Shown: positions 32,261-63,446 of the stretch, one piece after another
Layout: every line of letters begins with the position of its first letter
Position numbering within the stretch: the stretch's first letter is position 1
NCBI GenBank assembly: GCA_012845835.1
Contig: JABAKD010000023.1
Location: forward strand, 14,425,702-14,489,701
DNA length: 64,000 nucleotides
Reading direction: 5' to 3'
Source of the DNA: Undaria pinnatifida
Lineage: Eukaryota > Sar > Phaeophyceae > Laminariales > Alariaceae
Notes under the pieces: model-generated
Seen by the model: the letters and a program-made list of their open reading frames with translations, nothing else
Databases searched by the model: none
What the model was told of the DNA's origin: nothing
Position numbers and translations under genes: made by a program

Positions 32261-32560
32261 AATACCCTTTAATTCCTTAAAAAAATGGCGTCGTCGGCAG
32301 GGCCATAGGTTTTTGTGTCGTGTTGAATCCCACCATCAACAAAAATGGATGTCGAACTTGAAAAATACTTCCTCTCCTGTATACCCAGGAAATGAAACCG
32401 CTTGGATATTGACACATCCGCCCGTATATCCGGCCGACCTGCTATCCCGCCGTGTCGGGGGGGGGGGGGGGGGTTATTAAGGCTTAGTTTGCGTAGGCGA
32501 TTGATTAACCTTTTGCAAGTGGTCAAACGGAGTTATATCCTCAAATCCCTTAACATTACC
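32190..32560. repeat. Repeat pair flanking a poly-G tract
   Basis: The block aaggcttagtttg(g/c)gtaggc and the following aaccttttgcaagt occur at 32208 and 32482. A G run of about 17 bases lies at 32458-32474. No gene is seen. Confidence 0.5.
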
Positions 32561-32635
32561 TCCCCAAAACACGTTTTTTTTAATTCGCGTATACAACGGC
32601 AGCTTGCGCTGCTGGAGCAGTGACGGGGACCGCCG

Positions 32636-32880
32636 GTAGGGACAGCTCGCGCTGTCGCTGGCACGGGAACTGAAGGATACGCCAGTTTGCGCTGGGTTTC
32701 GAATGCAACTGAGTAAAATGGATCCACGACGTGTATGAAAGTACGTGGAAGTGTGGTAAACTTAACTCCGTTAGAGCCCCAAAATCCCTCCCTATACTAG
32801 ATCGAAGTAAATTTGTAAAAAAAAGGGTTTCCAGGATTGGATTTATTATTTCCCCATCCGCCGGAGGATGAAAAAAATCA
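32636..32880 (+). repeat. Dispersed repeat, copy 1 (copy 2 at 37968-38150)
   Basis: The blocks gggacagctcgcgct, cgggaactgaagga, cacgacgtgtatgaaa, tacgtgga and tttccccatccgccgga occur in the same order and spacing in both places. The copies differ by small indels. There is no coding signal. Confidence 0.65.
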
Positions 32881-33019
32881 ACACCCGGTACGAGGGTATA
32901 CACAGACTGACTAACATCACCACCCTGTTGACCCTGGTACAAGCTGCGCTGTAGTTCCAAGGGGAGTCGCCGACCTGTATCCTTGATGAGGACGCACGCC
33001 CAGCAATGCGCGCGATCGT

Positions 33020-33925
33020 AGTATCACACACAGCTTGCAAATAAGAGTTTCGACAAAATCTTCGATCTCAGACCGATGACAATGGAAAGCCGATAGTTTG
33101 GCCTAAAAGTTTGCAAACTTGATTTGGGGGTGATTTGCTGAAATATTCCGGATAACGTCGCTATGGGGAAAATATGACTAAAACGTTTCTTTTCTAGCTG
33201 TTTTTTGTGTTATGCGGTCCAACAGGTCAATTTGTCTATTTTTCATCAAGCCTTGATCAACACTGCCCACCAAGCACGATTGACCTTCGATCTCGAGATA
33301 GAGGCAACCCATGGTCACTCACTACTCTTTGTTCCGGACAAGGCCACATGAATGTAGGTGACAGCGCTGAAGAGTTTATTTCGATCCATGCCCTAGGGCG
33401 TGAAGTGTTGCTTGTGTTGTTTTGTGCTCTTCCGTCACATCCTCTCAATATTCTGTTTTTCGCCCGTTGGGAGACGATAGAGCTTCTGTCTCAGTTTTCT
33501 ACACACCAGCCGCCAAATGTGTTTTTAACAGAAGCCTGATCGGCGCCCGCCACACATCACCCGCCGTAGAGTGAGCGCTGTACACCAAGGGGGGGTCGGA
33601 GTCTCTAACGAGCTCGCCACGTTCAGAGTTCACGACGCTGTCATTGATTTTGTCGAACGAAGCGTGGGGAGAGCACGAAACTGCGCCGCGTCTAGTCCAA
33701 GATCTGCTTGAGAAATTCTCAGGCCGATGTTGGCCAAGATCGCCGCGAGAAATCGTTTTTTCCCGGAATTCTGGACAGTTTCAACAAATGATTCTCGTAC
33801 CAAATTGGGTCCATAGGCGACCGTTCAGGCAAAGTTTGGCTGGGATCTTCGGGAATTTCAAACTTTTGGCCTTCCATTGTCACCGGTCTCACAGCTGGAG
33901 TGTATTTTTGTTTTTATAACATATA
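33020..33925 (+). repeat. Segment bounded by inverted copies related to the 15.4-kb array
   Basis: Near 33020-33090 lies cacacagcttgcaaa with gtttcgacaaaatcttcgat. Near 33875-33920 lies ggtctcacagctggagtgta followed by tttttgtttttata. Both are pieces of the 160-bp unit at 15425-15878. Both contain a form of the unit's bacgatcgaag/gtctca edge next to ccattgtca or its complement. The segment between them may be an inserted element whose ends share this sequence. Confidence 0.4.
33207..33539 (+). CDS. Hypothetical open frame, weak
   Basis: A 110-codon plus-strand frame reads GPTGQFVYFSSSLDQHCPPS and later HALGREVLLVLFCALPSHPL. It lies inside the segment bounded by repeats at 33.0-33.9 kb. There is no family match, and no splice border is clear. 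Confidence 0.2.
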   Translation: MLCGPTGQFVYFSSSLDQHCPPSTIDLRSRDRGNPWSLTTLCSGQGHMNVGDSAEEFISIHALGREVLLVLFCALPSHPLNILFFARWETIELLSQFSTHQPPNVFLTEA

Positions 33926-34074
33926 CCTGGTATATACTTGTTTTGAGAAAAATCAAAAGCGCAACCCAAGTACACAACGGTCCCATGGCCTAGGTATACT
34001 CTTGAATTATGCCTCAAAGGGATTGGTTACAGTATAGAGTACGTACAGAAGAAAAAAAAACGAAGACGGTATTT

Positions 34075-34480
34075 TCTTTAGGTTATAGCTTGTCTGTTAT
34101 TATCGATATTCCTAAGGGTGTTTCAGTGAATTTAGGAAAAACACTTTTTTTCTCAATCTATACCTGGAAAGATTTAAAATGATGGATTAAAGCTTCCATA
34201 CCTTTGCGTAACTTAACTACGGTTCGTGATGGACTAATTTTTGCATCATCGACTTTGACAACTTCCTTCTGGCATTTATTTAAACATTGATATATTACGA
34301 TGCCAATTTTTATAATTATTTTTCTTTTTTTGCAATGGCTAATTTAGGTTTACCTGGAACATCAAGTTTTACAGGCGAATTTCTCTTTTTTGTTTCTGCT
34401 TTTGAGGCAAATAATACAGCTTGCTTTTTTGCCGCAACTTTGATTATTTTAGGTATATACGCAGCGAATCCATGGTACAA
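34075..34480 (+). pseudogene. nad4: Mitochondrial nad4 fragment in nuclear DNA
   Basis: From about 34300 the plus-strand frame reads FFAMANLGLPGTSSFTGEFL, the signature block of NADH dehydrogenase subunit 4 (complex I), then a Phe-rich segment and FFAATLIILGIYAA. The sequence is A+T-rich, unlike most of the window. Past about 34480 it changes into the local satellite-like repeat, so the protein is cut. The A+T-rich stretch from about 34075 to 34300 may belong to the same organelle piece; I do not recognise its short frames. TGA is not needed as Trp in the nad4 block. Confidence 0.75.
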
Positions 34481-34799
34481 AACAATGCAACGGAATACAA
34501 AAGTGGCATTCCGACGGTTTTGGATTAACGCCTGTACAGCTGGAAACCCTTTTTGGGGGACGAGTTACTTGGACTTAGTATAGAGAAGTGAGCTGAGCCT
34601 CTACATAAAGGGATTAAAAAGCCCCCTCATTCAGAAAACGATACATCCCAAAAACACGCTACCAGGTACATGCCTCTTTCGTTGAACGCGATTTTGATCA
34701 AAGGAAGTAGTCAGACCGCATCCCGATGAACGGTCCCCCCTTGGCCCTAGCTATCTAGGCACACAGCGATACATATTTTAACCAGGGCTTTTCACGGGT

Positions 34800-35130
34800 C
34801 ATGACCCGACCCGCGGGTCGGTTCAAGGGGGTTTCAAAATCTCGCGGGTCGGGTCGGGTCGGGTCATTACGTTTTAAAATCTCACGGGTCGGGTCGGGTC
34901 AAGAGGTTTTCAAAATCTCGCGGGTCGGGTCGGGTCGGGTCAAGAGGCTTCAAAATCTCGCGGGTCGGGTCGGGTCGGGTCAAGAGGTTTTCAAAATCTC
35001 GCGGGTCGGGTCGGGTCGGGTCAAGAGGTTTTCAAAATCTCGCGGGTCGGGTCGGGTCAAGAGGTTTTCAAAATCTCGCGGGTCGGGTCGCGTCATGACC
35101 CGCGAGATACGGGTCACTTCGCGGGTCAAG
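34800..35130 (+). repeat. GGGTC pentamer array, left end of copy A
   Basis: Runs of two or three GGGTC pentamers alternate with a spacer close to aagaggttttcaaaatctcgc, at least seven times. The frames across it repeat GRVGSG and are repeat products. The matching right-end array is 36230-36580. Confidence 0.85.
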
Positions 35131-35469
35131 CCATAATGACCCGTGAGTTGTTTTAGGCTGACCCGCGGATCAAACCCGCGGATCTGGCCGGCGGATCCGC
35201 CTTTTTCAAACTTACAGCTGAGAGCCACATTATTGATAATGCCGTGCAGGCGCCCCGCGGGTCGGGGTCGGGCCCGCGGGTCCGCCAATAAAATACAAAC
35301 ATTTCCGCTTCCTGCCTCCCTCGTGCCGATGCTCCGATCGTATGTCATCACAGCGTGCAGAACAATCACCAGGCAGTACCCCTAGCTACTCGTACCAAGG
35401 CATACAGCAGTGTGACGCGAATCCCGTACCTACTGAAGCCGTAATAACAGTAGTAATATTACGGTCATG

Positions 35470-35980
35470 CATACCAGTACGAAATGTGACCAAACGTAAA
35501 ACGTCAAGGAAGGGCAGTCGTCGTCGAAGCAGCAGCAGCAGCAGCACTGGCAGCAGCAAGCACCAGCAGCAGACCCCGGATTCTCGCGGATCGCAGCCCC
35601 TGCTGACAGACCCACCGCCCCAGTTGTGGGCTTGCTGCCGGAGGCGGCTCAGCTAGGCTGCTTGCCGGGGCTGGAGACTGCACAGATAGAAGATAGACAC
35701 ATACAGCAGTAGTAGTAGCTAGCTCGAGAATTATCATACCAGTACGAATTGTGACCAAACGTAAAAAAGCAAGAAGAGCAGCCGTTATCGAAGCAGCAGC
35801 AACAGCAGCAAGCAGCAGCAGCACAGCAGCAGCAGCACCCTGGCAGCAGCAAGCGCCAGCAGCAGACAACGCATCCTCGCGGATCGCAGCCCCTGCTGAC
35901 AGATCCACCGCCCCAGTTGTGGGCTTGCTGCCGGAGGCGGCTCAGCTAGGCTGCTTGCCGGGACCGGAGATTGCACTTAT
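35470..35980 (+). repeat. Internal direct duplication of about 250-270 bp in copy A
   Basis: The block from ccagtacgaaatgtgaccaa through CAG tracts to ggcggctcagctaggctgct occurs at about 35470-35690 and again at 35738-35975. Copy B has the same pair on the other strand. The CAG runs differ in length between copies. Confidence 0.8.
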
Positions 35981-35993
35981 AACTTATAACTAG
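35751..35993 (+). CDS. Small ORF shared by both hAT-type copies
   Basis: An 80-codon frame starts MTKRKKARRAAVIEAAATAA and ends GLLPEAAQLGCLPGPEIALI plus three residues. Copy B holds a 96-codon version on the minus strand at 44298-44588 with the same start motif and the same last 30 residues. The Lys/Arg-rich start followed by Ala/Gln repeats suggests a nuclear or DNA-binding peptide at most. It may simply be a by-product of the CAG tract. Function is unknown. Confidence 0.35.
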   Translation: MTKRKKARRAAVIEAAATAASSSSTAAAAPWQQQAPAADNASSRIAAPADRSTAPVVGLLPEAAQLGCLPGPEIALITYN

Positions 35994-36027
35994 CTCGCTC
36001 GTCGGGTCGCTCGTCGGGTCGACCCGG

Positions 36028-36072
36028 TGGTCTAGCGGTACGGGCATGTCCATGCATGTGGGTTGCGGTTTC
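36028..36072 (+). promoter_or_regulatory. tRNA-like A-box and B-box pair in copy A
   Basis: TGGTCTAGCGG (36028-36038) fits the RNA polymerase III A-box pattern TRGYNNARNGG. GGTTGCGGTTTC (36061-36072) is close to the B-box. The spacing is about 22-33 bases, near that of a tRNA or a tRNA-derived SINE. The same pair is in copy B on the minus strand (about 44219-44262). A full tRNA fold is not visible. Confidence 0.45.
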
Positions 36073-37478
36073 TTTCCTATTTCTCGCGCGCACACTACAT
36101 GACATAATCATCAGCTGCAAACAATGCCGGTAAAAAACGCAGAGAACACGACATACTGGGAAAAGTACGAGGGACCAAGGACCAACCAACCGACCGAGGT
36201 ATACATGCATTGACCCGTGATTTTTTTACTTTGACCCGTGAGAAATGTCACGGGTCAAGTTAACGTGACCCGCCAGATGACCCGAATCTCGCGGGTCACC
36301 CGGATTGTCGCGGGTCGGGTCGGGTCGGGTCAGGAGGATTTCAAAATCTCGCGGGTCGGGTCGGGTCGGATCAAGACGTCTCGAAAATCTCGCGGGTCGG
36401 GTCGGGTCGGGTCAAGACGTCTCGAAGTTCTCGCGGGTCGGGTCAGGTCGGGTCAAGGCGTCTGGAAAATATTGCGGGTCGGGTCGGGTCGGGTCGGGTC
36501 AAGACGTCTCGAAAATCTCGCGGGTCGGGTCTGGTCAGCTGACGCGACCCGACCCGACCCGACCCGCGATATTTGACCCGACACGTGAAAAGCTCTTATT
36601 TTAACACAAATGAATATCAATGGGAAGTCCGACGGTTTTGGGTTAAGACGCCCCATCGTTCAGGAAAGGATTCAGCCGAAAAACCGCTACATGCCTCTAT
36701 CTTGGAACGCAATTTTGATGAAAAGTTATAAGCGCAACCCGATAAAGGACCCCCCCATGGCCCTAGCTAGCTAGGTACACAGCGAATAATATTAATATTG
36801 CGAAACAATGGTGACGTTCCGATGATTTGGGGGTCAAGAAACCCCGTTATTCCAGAAGAACGATTCAGCCGGAAAAACGCTGCCATACATACATGCCTCT
36901 ATCGTCGAACGCGATTTTGATCAAAGAAAGTAGTCAAATCGCATCCCAATGAAACGGTCCCCCTATGGCCCTAGCTAGGTACACAGCGAAACATTTGAAC
37001 ACAATATTAATATTGTGAAAGAGTGGTAACATTCCGACGGTTTGGGGTTAAGAAACCCCGTCGTTCCGAAAAAAAAATGAGCAAAAAAAAGCGCTAATCG
37101 AGTTCATATTGCAAAACAATGCAACGCAACAATAATAGTGGCATTCCGACGGGTTTGGATTAACGCGTGTACAACTAGGAACCCTTTGCGGGGAAAATTA
37201 CTTGCAATTTGTATGGGGAAGGGATTTGAGCCTCTACATAAAGAGATTAAGAAGCCCCGTTAATTCAGAAAACGATTCAGCCGAAAAAAGCGCTACCCTA
37301 CCGTGGTACGCGATTGTGAGAAAATCAAAGGTACATCGCGATACACGATTCCCCCATGGGCCCTAGGTACACAGCGATTAAATATTTTAACATGAAAACG
37401 ATATTATTGGGGACATTCCGACGGCTGTGGGTTAAGACGCCCGTCGTGTTCAGAAAAATGATTCAGCCGAAAAAGCGC

Positions 37479-37650
37479 TACCATACGTGCCTCTAAATAT
37501 CGTGGCACACGCGTCCACTGTTGTAATTCGACACGTTTTCTTCCATCTGAAATCCCCAAAGAGCTACCATACGTGCCTCTAAATATCGTGGCACACGCGT
37601 CCACTGTTGTAATTCGACACGTTTTCTTCCATCTGAAATCCCCAAAGAAT
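37479..37650 (+). repeat. 83-bp tandem duplication
   Basis: The block agctaccatacgtgcctcta to tctgaaatccccaaaga occurs twice in tandem, at 37479 and 37562, with no visible differences in the body. It appears recent. Confidence 0.85.
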
Positions 37651-38539
37651 CAGTTACCTGGCTCTGGCGGGTTCCCGCTTTTGGACTTGAGAGAGAAAAA
37701 CCTTCGTTTTTTTTATGATTTCAGCATCGACCAGAAGAAGTAGGTGCACCGGCCGGCTGGGGTAGGGCATGCGTCCGAGTTGCAAATATAATGGGCTAGC
37801 TGGCTGTGCGACACACCTGCAGCACGGCGGTGATATATTTCTTGCGTTTTTTGTACGCTCTTCAAGCGTACTTGAGTGGAAAATCGCAATCTTCGTTTTT
37901 TTGTCGCTATACTATGCTTTCACTATTACGGAGGACCAAAATGCAATCGGGCACCGTCGGTAGGGACAGCTCGCGCTATCGCTATCACGGGAACTGAAGG
38001 ACACGCCAGCTAGGACACGCCAGCTAACAATAACGCTGGATTGCGAATGCTATTTAGTTAAATCGACCCACGACGTGTATGAAAATACGTGGAATTGTGG
38101 TAAGCTCAGGCTTTATTTTTCCCCATCCGCCGGACGATAAAAACTAAACAAGAAAACATAATGCAATTATCGTCGTGGTGGATGCTGCGATAGGCTGTAA
38201 ACTGTAAAACCGTGGCGGGTAGGGGCAAGGGGGTGGGGAACGCCTCTTGGTTACGATCTGTACCCATAACCAGAGGCGGGAAGGCAAAAACGCAATGACA
38301 AATGCAGCTATGATACGATGTACAGCGGCCCGTGTCGCTCGACCGCTGGCATAGTAATCGGGGCCCACATCCAAAAACCTCTATAGGTATTCAGCTAATT
38401 TTCTCTACTGAAAAGTTATCTTGATTATTAGGTTCCCCCGCGGTATTACCAAGATACAACCAACCCCCAAAAGGGTCGGTTGACGCCTATACAACTGAAA
38501 ACCCGTTTTTGGCGAGAAATTACTTGGTAGTATTGGGAA

Positions 38540-38790
38540 GCGTTTTGGGGCTCTGAAGGGGTTATTATAACGTACCAGATACGGATAGATGGTGGCCACA
38601 GGCGGCCAAAGAGGAGCGAGATAAGATAAGCAACACGTGTATCTGTAGAATATGGAAGAAAGGTCCTGAGCGCCAAATGTTGGAGGTGGTGTCTGTATTA
38701 GGAGTAGGAACGGTGCTCCGTCTCGAAAGGGTTGCATCGCCAATGATCAAACGGCTATGGCAAGCAACATATGAATACGCCCCCCGTTTA
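38540..38790 (+). mobile_element. LINE-like 3' end fragment, plus strand
   Basis: The plus-strand translation has DRWWPQAAKEERDKIS-like wording, then QMLEVVSVLGVGTVLRLERV and IKRLWQATYEYAP. The same run is found in inverse at 48660-48900 and 55777-55990, where it follows a reverse-transcriptase C-terminal region. All three copies end at the same place, next to a C-rich (or G-rich) run beside catatgaatacgcc. This looks like the 3' terminus of a non-LTR retrotransposon. Confidence 0.6.
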
Positions 38791-38979
38791 TCCCCACGCC
38801 CCCCTCCCTCACCCTCTCAGCCTTTCTTTCCCCCCCCCCTCGCTCCCCCCTTCCAACCCGTCGCATCCTCCTCACTTACCCCCACCTAGTTTACTCCCAC
38901 CACACTCACCCCCCCCGCCCCCCCAACCCCGCTGCCTCACTATCCCATTGAAACCTTTATACGGCATACGGCATATTAG

Positions 38980-59320
<20,341 letters not shown>

Positions 59321-60270
59321 GGGGGATGGTGATGGTGGTGATCCATCATCGTTGTCGTCATCGTCATCATCATTGCCGCTATCATCATCATGGTCATCAT
59401 CATCGTCATCTTCGTCATCATCGTGGTGGTGGCGGTGATGATGATCATGCGGACACTCCACCGCCGCTTGTTCGAGGAAGATAATGGGGTTAAGCCGAGG
59501 CGTGCTCTCTGGTTTTCACCCTTTCGAGGTCCATGTATAGCGGCAAAACAATGTACAAGCGCGTTCTCTTCATGTCGCGAGCATGCAGCACGCGGTAGGG
59601 CGTCTTACAGGCACTTGCATTGGGTGTCGACAATGCAATCGTCGTCAGCTAATCAAGCAACCCGGGTTGCTTCGCTTGAAGGCTGCTGCAAACGTCAGCT
59701 GTACTCGTCGATGTGTCCCTCTTCAGCCCCGAAAGGGTTGATGGTGATGGTCATGACGATGACCATCAAGGTGATGACGACGTTGGTTATCAGTCGGGTT
59801 TGTACTGATAATGGTTGTGCGATGGTGGGGGGGGTGTACTCAGTTTGTGCTCAGTTTGTGCATGGCCATAGTCGTATGATAAATAGAGCCTCGCATCCCT
59901 ACTATGCCGGGACGAAGCACATCGGCTTTTCACCAACCAGACAGGCAGGCAAATGCGATGATGGGAGGTGGATATGATGAATATGAGGATGGTGGTGGTG
60001 CCAATGGCTATTATGCTGGCTCTTCACTACCACGTATTTGGAAACGCCGATGGAATCAACCCGCGACGATGTTACTAGTGATGATGGTGACGATGACGAT
60101 GGCGTAGATGACGATGGGTCATGATCATGAGTACCTGGTTTAGGTCTAGGTACTGTTTTTTGGATACTTGAGCTACTGGAAGGCTGCTGAAGCTGCTGTG
60201 GCTGCTGCTCTGGCTACTGTGGCTACCGATAACTTGTTCGAGGATAATTTTTCGAGCCAACCCGAGGAGC
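59321..60270 (+). repeat. Sequence behind aspartate kinase: ATCATC repeat and exon-11 tail copies
   Basis: An ATCATC/TGATGA tract fills 59325-59450. Tail copies with gaggaagataatggggttaa are at 59455-59525. Weaker ones are at 60025-60065 (ggaatcaacccgcg) and 60222-60265 (cgaggataatttttcgagcc). Confidence 0.7.
59850..59945 (-). repeat. Retroelement-like dispersed repeat, copy 3
   Basis: The phrases catggccatagtcgtatg and cgcatccctactatgccggg with cttttcaccaaccaga match 55448-55548. It lacks the part that encodes VLGRMQF. Confidence 0.6.
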
Positions 60271-61460
60271 TCTGTACCCTACGTGTCATGGTACCGATGA
60301 TCATTTACATTGCTTACCAGGTATAGGGGTTGATAGCTACAAGCGGTGCCTTCTAAGGCTACTGAGGAATAGGAACGCTACTGCGCTACTGCTGTTCTCC
60401 TACAGCTACGTGGGATTAGATGGCCATTACAATCTAATGTGGCCATTAGGACTGCTGATGTGGCTATTAAAGCTAATGAAGAGCACGGAGCCTGTTTTTT
60501 TTCTTTTGTGGCTATTGAGGCGACTGAAGAGTAGGGAGGTTGTTTTTTTCTTTTTATGTCTACTGGGGACAGTGTGGCTATTAAAGCTATTGAGGGGTGC
60601 TACTGCTACTGCTGCTCCCCTTTTAGATCCTCGGGGGGTGATGGCCTTTGCAAGCGACTGTGGCTATTGGGGCTACTGATGTGCGTGTATGAAGCTGTTG
60701 AGTAGGAACGATGCTGCTGTTTCTCTTACAGCTATTGGGGATTGTGTGACCGTTTCGAGCTATGATACTGTCGCTACTGCTGTGGCTATTAAAGCTATCG
60801 AGGGTACAAAAACTATTGGGTTTAAAGTAGTTTTGGGGATTATATGGTCATTCCAAGCTACTGTAGCTACTGCTGTGGGTATCAAGCTTTTGAGAAGTAG
60901 GGAGGCTAATGGTTCGACAAATGTGTGGCCATTCCGAGCTACTGTAGCCACTGCTGTGGCTACTAAATATATTTTGGAGTAGGAAAGCTAGTAGTTCCGT
61001 ATATGTGTGTCCATTCCGAGCTAGTATAGCTGCTGCTGTGGCTATTGAAGCTATGGAGTAGTAGGCAACATGTTTTTCTTCTGCTGCAGCTACTGGGTGC
61101 TATATGGCCATTCCGTACTGTAGCCACTACTGTGGTTATCAAAGCTGTTGGGGGTAAGAAAGCTATTGGGGGAATGTGATTATTCCGAGTTACTGTAGCT
61201 ACTGCTGTGGCTGTTGAAGCTATTGAGGAGTAGGGAAGCTGTTGGGTCAATTATTAGCTACTCTTACTGCGAGGACTACTGCTGTGGCTATGAAAACTAT
61301 TGAGGCAGGGTGTTGTTTTTCTTCTGCTGTAGCTACTGGGGACGATGTGTGGCTATTGCGGGATGCGGTGGTTGCTGTGGCTACTGCTGTGGATATTGCA
61401 CACCACCGCAGCTATTTTTTCGGTGGTAGTTTTGGGCGGCTATCGGGATATTTGTTGTAA
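60150..61460 (+). repeat. GCTACTGCTGTGGCTATT minisatellite
   Basis: The words gctactg, ctgtggctatt and aaagctattgagg are repeated throughout, with a looser unit of about 110-130 bp that contains gtggccattccgagctactg. Frames are repeat products. Confidence 0.8.
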
Positions 61461-62160
61461 GCTACAACTGTGAATTCGTACTTTTCTTTTGGTATTGGTA
61501 TCGCAATTAGTGCATATCTGGTAGTTAGTCCGATTTTCGTGTACTTTATTTAGATGGCTGTTTCGCAGCTCCTGATGTATTCGCTGTTTTTCTTGTCTTC
61601 ACAAGGGATGTACTAACCGCAACAGTAGCGGTAGCAGCAATACTCTCAATGGCAGAAGTTGCACCCTTGATTTTTAGTAGCAGCCAGCAGCAGCACCAGC
61701 AGCAGCACCAGTGATAACAGCAGCAGCAGTGATCACAGCGGCAGTTTGTGACCGCCGTTGTTGTTGTGTCATGGGTTTACGCTCTTGAGTGATTCATTTA
61801 AACCTGGGCGTGTGTTTCCCTCCCCCCCCCGCCCCTACATCTCCACTCGGCCCCTGCCCCTCTCCTTAGAAAACTTCACGTGTATTCTCGTTGGTTCGTT
61901 TGGTTAATGTGTTGGGTAACGGTGGTTAGTCAATTTGGTCATTCTAATTGGCTGGTAAATTTGGTTGTTCATTTTGGTTGGTTAAATTAGTTGGTCAACT
62001 TAACTGGTGCATTTCGTTGGTCAATTTGGTCGGTCAACTTCAATTGGCCAATAAGATTGGTCAGTTTGGTTATTTGGTGCTGGGGGGTTTATTTGGTTGA
62101 TTGGTTGGTTGGGTAGTGGGTTGGTTGGTTCGGCGGTTCAGTTTAGTTCATCGGATCGAT
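61460..62160 (+). repeat. AGCAGC tract and TTGGT repeats
   Basis: An AGCAGC-rich tract lies near 61675-61740. From 61890 to 62135 the sequence is a ttggttggtc low-complexity repeat. No gene is seen. Confidence 0.65.
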
Positions 62161-62239
62161 TGACACTGTTAGACCTACTATTATGGCGAATCTTTTCATC
62201 GATTATTTCTCTCTTCAACCAGGATCTCCGACGCCAAAA

Positions 62240-62840
62240 ATAAAAACCTTCCACTATGGGACCAGAAATCATCGTTATTTCTGGGTTCAGAAATAATCGA
62301 GGCCAGAATTCAGCGGATCTGGTGATTTCTGAGCCCAGAAATAACAGCTCTTCCAACCTCTCAGAACTGGGATTATTTGACTTTTGGATACTACCTCGTA
62401 CCAAGTATCACATGTCACCACTGCTCATACTGTACCTGGTATGATACTTGTCTGTTGTACACGTCACGCATCACCCACAACAAAGAATCACAAACACACC
62501 CACGACAGCATACTGCGCTTGTTGTGTGCGAGACAGAGCTTCATCCTCACACAAACGCAGCAGCACCACCACCATCGAAACCACCACAGGCACACCACAC
62601 CAGCACCACAGTTAGCAGCAGCGCAGCAGAAGAGACCGCAGCAGAGGCGGTGGTGACCTAACGTCGCCGGCGACAGTGTACGTGCCAGATTTCAAAAATA
62701 AAGGCAAACGGCAAAACAAGACTTACCAATTCAAAATAAAACCACTTTACAAAAATCAGAAGCCATAACGGACGCCCCTTATTTCTGATGCAGTTATTTC
62801 TGGAGCCTCAAAACTACAAAAATAATCGCCAGAAATAAAT
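62240..62840. repeat. Palindromic TTATTTCTGG words
   Basis: The word ccagaaata and its complement occur at least six times at 62250-62345 and three times at 62780-62840. The two sets bound a 450-bp stretch. This may be the ends of an element, but no target duplication was found. Confidence 0.35.
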
Positions 62841-62876
62841 ATATATAAAATCATTCCTTGAATATCGAGTCATTCC

Positions 62877-63190
62877 TTGGTGTCATGGACTTTGGTCAGG
62901 AGTTTTTTGTCTCGGCCTACGTATGCGATTCGCGGAACTGGAATTCTCGGTCGAATATGGCTTGGTTCGAGCGCCGCCTTCGGGGGGCGGCTCCAACGCC
63001 CCTCGCCCTGCCGTGTCCGTTCCGCACATCGACGTGAACGCGGACGGGTGCCGAGCGAGACGAGCGAGTGTCGAGGAGGAATTTTGCAAAAATTGTTGAA
63101 TCTTAATGGCTGCCACGCCTGAATGATTTACAAAATTGACATCATTTCCAAACGGTACGAGATAATGTTTGGAATTTTGCGGTGGCATTC
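62877..63190. other. Coding-like region, strand not decided
   Basis: Both a plus-strand frame (81 codons) and a minus-strand frame (101 codons; PPQNSKHYLVPFGNDVNFVN at the start) are open. The G+C-rich part (62990-63010) forms a hairpin-like gcgccgccttcggggggcgg. No family is recognised. Confidence 0.2.
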
Positions 63191-63446
63191 TCTCGAGCGT
63201 TAGTTTCTTTGCTGTGCTTTTTTACTTCGTAGTTCGTTTGGTTTCTTGTTCGGCATTTTAGTGCTTTTGTTTCTGCTCGTTTTGCCAGCTGGAAATTCAT
63301 TTTTTTATTCCGAGTGTGGGCTCACCTAAAACGTGACACAAATTACCGACGATATCCAACAACTTCGCGACACAAATTACCGACCGCAAAACGTTTCGTG
63401 ACAAAATAACTCCCGAACCATGGAATCATGACATTTTCATGTAAGA

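Larger units (their letters stand above)
34783..36597 (+). mobile_element. hAT-type non-autonomous element, copy A
   Basis: The left end CAGGGCTTTTCACGGGTC and the inverse right end (GACACGTGAAAAGCTCTT on the plus strand) form terminal inverted repeats. The flanks carry a perfect 8-bp duplication, ATTTTAAC, at 34775-34782 and 36598-36605. A CAGGG end with 8-bp duplication is the hAT signature. Both ends are built of GGGTC pentamers broken by caaaatctcgc-like spacers. The interior has a duplicated block of about 250 bp, CAG tracts and a tRNA-like box pair. No transposase is present. An inverted copy lies at 43809-45526. Confidence 0.85.
34481..38540 (+). repeat. Satellite-like family, interrupted by a hAT-type element
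   Basis: Units of about 200-260 bp share the blocks ttccgacggttttgg, gattcagccgaaaaa, catgcctctatcgt, gattttgatcaaa and a c(a/t)ggccctagctagctaggt block ending acacagcga. Copies start near 34490, 36625, 36800, 37020, 37130 and 37395, with a partial relative near 38460. The hAT-type copy at 34783-36597 lies between two of them. Frames here are not genes. Confidence 0.65.

Noticed and set aside
34801-35136. GRVGSG-rich frames that look like a repeat protein
   Set aside because: They are products of the GGGTC pentamer arrays at the element ends, and equal frames appear on both strands.
35970-36130. A true tRNA gene
   Set aside because: Only the A-box and a loose B-box fit. I cannot form an acceptor stem or an anticodon arm, so it is kept as a promoter-like pair.
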